Shown piece after piece: positions 13,307-15,849 of a stretch of DNA of 15,849 nt (the stretch's first letter is position 1; every line of letters starts with the position of its first letter). Location: assembly GCA_003023165.1 (NCBI GenBank), contig PXSD01000042.1:1-15849 (forward strand), in the 5' to 3' direction. This DNA is from Halobacteriales archaeon QS_9_67_15 (lineage in GTDB: Archaea; Halobacteriota; Halobacteria; Halobacteriales; Haloarculaceae). Under the pieces are notes generated by a model. The model worked only from the letters and a program-made list of their open reading frames with translations, was not told where the DNA came from and did no database searches. The translations under genes and the position numbers were made by a program.

Positions 13307-13459
13307 ATGGGCACGCTGGCGGACACGAAGATATCCGAGAGGAACCTGACGACGGTCCCGAAGTCCGTCCGAAACTTCCTCGAAGTCGGCGCCGGTGACC
13401 GAGTCGAGTGGCACGTCGAGGACGGACGGATAATCGTCGAGAAATACGACGTCGAGTAG
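13307..13459 (+). CDS. Small AbrB/SpoVT-type DNA-binding protein
   Basis: Fifty residues, MGTLADTKIS-ERNLTTVPKSVRNFLEV-GAGDRVEWHVEDG-RIIVEK, match one complete swapped-hairpin AbrB/MazE domain: T(V)PK at about 16-19, the helix VRNFLEV, the GAGDRVE turn, then the final strand. Such domains bind DNA as dimers and act as transition regulators or as antitoxins. No toxin-like partner (PIN or MazF) is beside it: mocA follows convergently after 9 nt, and the IS remnant precedes it. It is therefore either a solitary regulator or an orphaned antitoxin. An in-frame GTG at 13292 would add five residues, but the TATA box favours the ATG. The base composition is slightly lower in G+C than its neighbours. 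Confidence 0.8.
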   Translation: MGTLADTKISERNLTTVPKSVRNFLEVGAGDRVEWHVEDGRIIVEKYDVE

Positions 13460-13468
13460 CGGCCGTGT

Positions 13469-14116
13469 TCAGGGGAGGTCGGACCGCTCGTCGACGTCGC
13501 GGCGTACGCCGCTGTCACTGACTGCGACGCGAGCGCTGTCGTCGCTCTCCAGTAGAATCGCTCGCCCGCCGACGTCGCCGGAGACGTCGGTCAGGTCTCC
13601 GAAGAACCGCCGGTCGAACAGCACCGGGTTTCCACGCGTCCCCTCGTAAGCCGCCGCGAGTGCGTCGCCGACCCCCGCCGCGTAAGCGACGACGAGGGTT
13701 CCGATGGTCTCGGGGTCGACGAACGGCATGTCGCCGAGCGCGACGACTGCGGCATCTGGGGCGTCGTGGGCGTCTCCGCGGTCTCGCACCGCGTCGATAC
13801 CGGCGCGGACAGACGTGGTCTGGCCCTGGCGATAGTCGGGGTTGCGGACGAACGTCACGTCGAGTCCGTCGAGCGCGTCGACCACTCGGTCGGCCTCGTG
13901 TCCGACGACGACCACCACGGGGTCGACGCCGGCGTCCAGCAGGGTCCGCGCCGCGTGGCGGACGAGCGGGTCGCCGTCGCGGGTCGCCAGGAGCTTGTTC
14001 GCTTCGCCGAAGCGACTGCTCGTCCCCGCCGCGAGCAGGACGCCCGCGACGCGTGGCCGGTCGCTCTCCGGGTCGTCGAACGGCGGTTCGACGAGCGGGG
14101 GCTCGCGCTCAGTCAT
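13469..14116 (-). CDS. mocA: Molybdenum cofactor cytidylyltransferase-like protein
   Basis: The protein has 215 aa. It has the nucleotidyltransferase signature LAAGTSSRFGEANKLL (28-43), GDMPFV at 128-133 with the metal-binding aspartate, RGNPVLF at 161-167, the MocA-like DVGGR at 181-185, and a DVDE ending where relatives have DIDTPEDL. MocA joins CTP to Mo-molybdopterin to give the cytosine dinucleotide cofactor of the xanthine oxidase/CO dehydrogenase family. The first 20 residues are proline/acid-rich and poorly structured. Its ATG overlaps the moeA-like stop as ATGA (14113-14116), indicating translational coupling in one operon. With a coxG-like gene divergent nearby, the cytidylyl rather than guanylyl role is favoured over MobA. 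The in-frame upstream extension to 14707 is antisense-like and overlaps moeA, so it is rejected. Confidence 0.82.
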   Translation of the reverse strand: MTEREPPLVEPPFDDPESDRPRVAGVLLAAGTSSRFGEANKLLATRDGDPLVRHAARTLLDAGVDPVVVVVGHEADRVVDALDGLDVTFVRNPDYRQGQTTSVRAGIDAVRDRGDAHDAPDAAVVALGDMPFVDPETIGTLVVAYAAGVGDALAAAYEGTRGNPVLFDRRFFGDLTDVSGDVGGRAILLESDDSARVAVSDSGVRRDVDERSDLP

Positions 14117-15326
14117 CGCTCGACCGCGAGATAGGGGACCACGTCGACCGACTGGTCGCGGTCGACGGCGGCTTCGGTGAGGACGAACCCGTCCGCGCGA
14201 GTCGCCCGGGTGCTCGACGAGACGACGCTCGGGTCGAACGTCTCCTCGTACACCGACAGCGGCGAGTCGACGTGCCCCAGCGGCGTCGCGACGCCGTCGT
14301 CGAGCGCCACGGGGATCGCGTACGCGAATCCGGAGGGACCGAGGTCGACCGACCGCGCCATCCGCGCGGGGCGAGTCGACAGCGACGCGTCGCCCGTAAA
14401 GAACGGCCGGACGACGAGCGTCGTCGCGGCGTGCGCGCCGACGGGCTTGCCGGGAATGGCGAACGCGACGGCGTCGTGGTCGGGGAGTTCGGCGACGGCG
14501 ACGGGCTTCCCGGGTCGGAGACGAACCCGATGGAACCGCACGTCGCCGAGCGCGTCGAGCGCGCGGACTACGTAGTCCTTGTCGCCGACGCTGGTCCCGC
14601 CGGTCGTCACCACGACGTCGTACTCGCGGGCCAGCGCGCCGATCCGGGACTCGACGCGGCCGGAGTCGTCGGGGACGCTGCCCTCGTGCGTCGCCTCGTG
14701 GCCCCACGAGCGAACGAGACCGGCGAGCATCGGCGAGTCCAGGTCGCGGTCGCGTCCCTCGTGGATCTCCGTCCCTGTCGCGAGCAGCCCGATGTCGAAC
14801 CGTTCGCGGACGGTGACGGCGTCGACGTCGAGGTCACCGAGCAGGAGCGCGTCTCTCGGGGCGAGTCGCTCCCCGGCGGCGAAGAGGCGCTCGCCCTCGG
14901 CGACGTTGCTCCCGCGCTCGGAGACGTATGTGCCGGGGTCGGTCTCCGGTCCGGTCAGCCGCCCGTCCTCGATGGTCGCTTCCTCGCGCTTGAGTACCGC
15001 GTTGGCCGACGACGGGAGCGGTGCGCCGGTCGCGATGCGGACGGCCTCACCGCTCTCGATGGCGGGGGGAACGTCCTCCGGGAAGACGCCGCCGACGACC
15101 GCCAGCGGGTAGTCGTCCGTCGCGTCGACGGCGAACCCGTCCATCGTCGCGTGGCTCCGGGCAGGCACGGCCGCCGGCGCGTCTAACGGCTCCACCGCCC
15201 GCGGAGCGCTCGGACCCGGTCGGCGGCGTCGTCCCACGCGAGCATGGTGTCGTAATCGCGGTCCTGTTCCTCGCTGCTCCGACCCTGCAGGTCGTCCCCG
15301 GTGTCCGGGTCTAAATCGTCGCTCAT
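14113..15326 (-). pseudogene. moeA: MoeA-type molybdopterin molybdenumtransferase, N-terminus disrupted
   Basis: The main frame carries HATMDGFAVDATDDYP, VVTTGGTSVGDKDYV (molybdopterin-binding), LRPGKPVAVAE and IPGKPVGAH, all MoeA landmarks, ending at 14113. MoeA inserts molybdate into molybdopterin. Before EPLDAPAAVP the main frame turns into arginine-rich nonsense, while another frame supplies a fitting N-terminus: ATG 15326, MSDDLDPDTGD to TMLAWDDAADRVRALRG, then stop TAG at 15183-15185. Compared with E. coli MoeA, about 20-25 residues, including the VGRxL segment, are missing at the junction, so a deletion plus frameshift is likely. A GTG at 15195 overlaps the upstream stop and could restart translation for a 360-residue product lacking the first part of domain I. 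The minus-strand TATA-like CAATAAAAGT (15381-15390) shows the promoter is intact. Activity is doubtful. Confidence 0.7.
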
Positions 15327-15380
15327 CCTCGTCCCCGACTCGAGCGGCCCCCGTACGCTCGTCCCACACGAACGACACAA

Positions 15381-15390
15381 ACTTTTATTG
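15381..15390 (-). promoter_or_regulatory. TATA box of the moeA-mocA operon
   Basis: CAATAAAAGT on the minus strand lies 55-64 nt upstream of ATG 15326, implying a leader of roughly 30 nt. It faces the coxG promoter about 55 bp away. Confidence 0.5.
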
Positions 15391-15443
15391 AGGATCTCCT
15401 TGATACCATATGACGTGGCTATAGCATGCACATAGTGGGGGGA
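15391..15443. promoter_or_regulatory. A+T-rich divergent control region between moeA and coxG
   Basis: Between the two TATA boxes lie the small palindromes CATATG (15408-15413) and GCATGC (15424-15429), and CTATAG/CATAG strings. They are candidate operator half-sites for a regulator shared by both directions, but no convincing long dyad is seen. Confidence 0.3.
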
Positions 15444-15451
15444 CTTAAAAG
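15444..15451 (+). promoter_or_regulatory. TATA box of the coxG-like gene
   Basis: CTTAAAAG lies 51-58 nt upstream of ATG 15502, giving a leader of about 25 nt. Confidence 0.45.
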
Positions 15452-15501
15452 ATAGCGTCGCGGTGCATCGAGCAGGCAGGGTCGACCGACGGGATTCACA
15501 G

Positions 15502-15849
15502 ATGGAGTTTGACGGAGAGTTAAAGGGCGTCTCGCCGGAGAAAGCGTGGGTCGTCCTGTCGGACCCGATGGCGGTCCACGACTCGCTGAAGGGGTGTCGC
15601 TACATCACCCCGATGAACGACGAGTTCAACTTCGACGAGTACGGGGCCGAAGAGGACGTCGAGATGCTTCCGGAGGCCGACCCGGACGCGGTGGCCGACC
15701 GGGCCTTCATCGCGGGCCGGAAGTACGCGGCGCTGATGCAGGTCGGCGTCGGAAGCGTGAAACCGCGCTTCGAGACGACGGTCACCATCGAGGAGCGCGA
15801 CGACGAAACCTTCGAGATGACCGCCTCGGGCGGCGGCGTCGCCTACCGG
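15502..15849 (+). CDS. coxG: CoxG-like SRPBCC protein, 3' end outside window
   Basis: The first 116 codons are visible with no stop. The sequence MEFDGELKGVSPEKAWVVLSDPMAVHDSLKGCRYI matches the CoxG pattern (F-G-x-ixxp-ekvWxxLxDPxxlxxxipGC) of the START/SRPBCC fold. The cavity strands VGVGSVKPRFETTVTIEERD follow, where CoxG proteins have GxGxVKGxFxxxvxl. CoxG occurs in aerobic CO dehydrogenase and related molybdenum hydroxylase operons and is linked to maturation or membrane anchoring. An acidic stretch at about 37-64 (FNFDEYGAEEDVEMLPEAD) interrupts the usual layout and may be a haloarchaeal insertion. It diverges from moeA-mocA, so the three probably form one molybdenum hydroxylase maturation locus; the oxidoreductase subunits may lie beyond the edge. 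Confidence 0.82.
   Translation, partial: MEFDGELKGVSPEKAWVVLSDPMAVHDSLKGCRYITPMNDEFNFDEYGAEEDVEMLPEADPDAVADRAFIAGRKYAALMQVGVGSVKPRFETTVTIEERDDETFEMTASGGGVAYR

Noticed and set aside
14117..14707. N-terminal extension of mocA
   Set aside because: It overlaps moeA in another frame and is arginine-rich. The ATG at 14116, overlapping the moeA stop, begins the recognisable protein.
1..15849. CRISPR array or defence system
   Set aside because: I see no regularly spaced repeats and no cas, restriction-modification, toxin-antitoxin pair or other defence genes.

Overview
The window looks like chromosomal DNA of a halophilic archaeon (class Halobacteria). Evidence: high G+C with C/G in most third codon positions, strongly acidic proteins, many start codons about 27 nt downstream of a TATA-like box (leaderless promoters), an archaeal-only IMP cyclohydrolase (PurO), a DUF373 membrane protein, and IS-derived debris of haloarchaeal type. 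I cannot name the genus.

Layout. (1) 1-1601, minus: 5' part of a helix-hairpin-helix plus MutS-family ATPase that runs off the left edge. (2) 1644-1779: a 120-bp MITE-like element with terminal inverted repeats and an 8-bp target duplication, between that gene and larE. (3) 1886-3115, plus: larE and a 69-aa unknown. (4) 3177-4214, minus: a COG2108-type radical SAM protein, divergent from an MFS transporter (4416-5594, plus). (5) 5663-6098: a frameshifted gene with a recognisable Tat lipoprotein leader, followed by 469 bp of non-coding DNA containing a long hairpin. (6) 6568-9647, plus: DUF373 membrane protein, a thymidylate-kinase-like P-loop protein, and aspartate kinase. (7) 9647-9726: an 80-bp almost loopless palindrome between convergent genes. 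(8) 9753-11147, minus: a metallophosphoesterase and purO. (9) 11371-12713, plus: a protein made of two diverged copies of one domain, and a GNAT acetyltransferase; then tRNA-Gln(CUG). (10) 12815-13306: a decayed IS200/IS605 (TnpB) remnant. (11) 13307-13459: a 50-aa AbrB-type protein. (12) 13469-15326, minus: mocA and a moeA-like gene whose N-terminus is broken, divergent from a coxG-like gene cut by the right edge.

Functional themes. The right end looks like the edge of a molybdenum hydroxylase (CO/xanthine dehydrogenase-type) maturation locus: MocA makes molybdopterin cytosine dinucleotide, MoeA inserts molybdate, and CoxG belongs to the same maturation sets. The moeA-like gene has lost about 20-25 codons and its frame near the N-terminus, so this locus may be decaying or may depend on another MoeA. 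The middle is housekeeping metabolism (aspartate-family amino acids, purines) in mostly single-gene transcription units. No large unknown multi-gene system is evident. The most unusual signals are the MITE, the 80-bp palindrome, the long intergenic hairpin, the TnpB remnant, the two-copy protein and the two broken genes.
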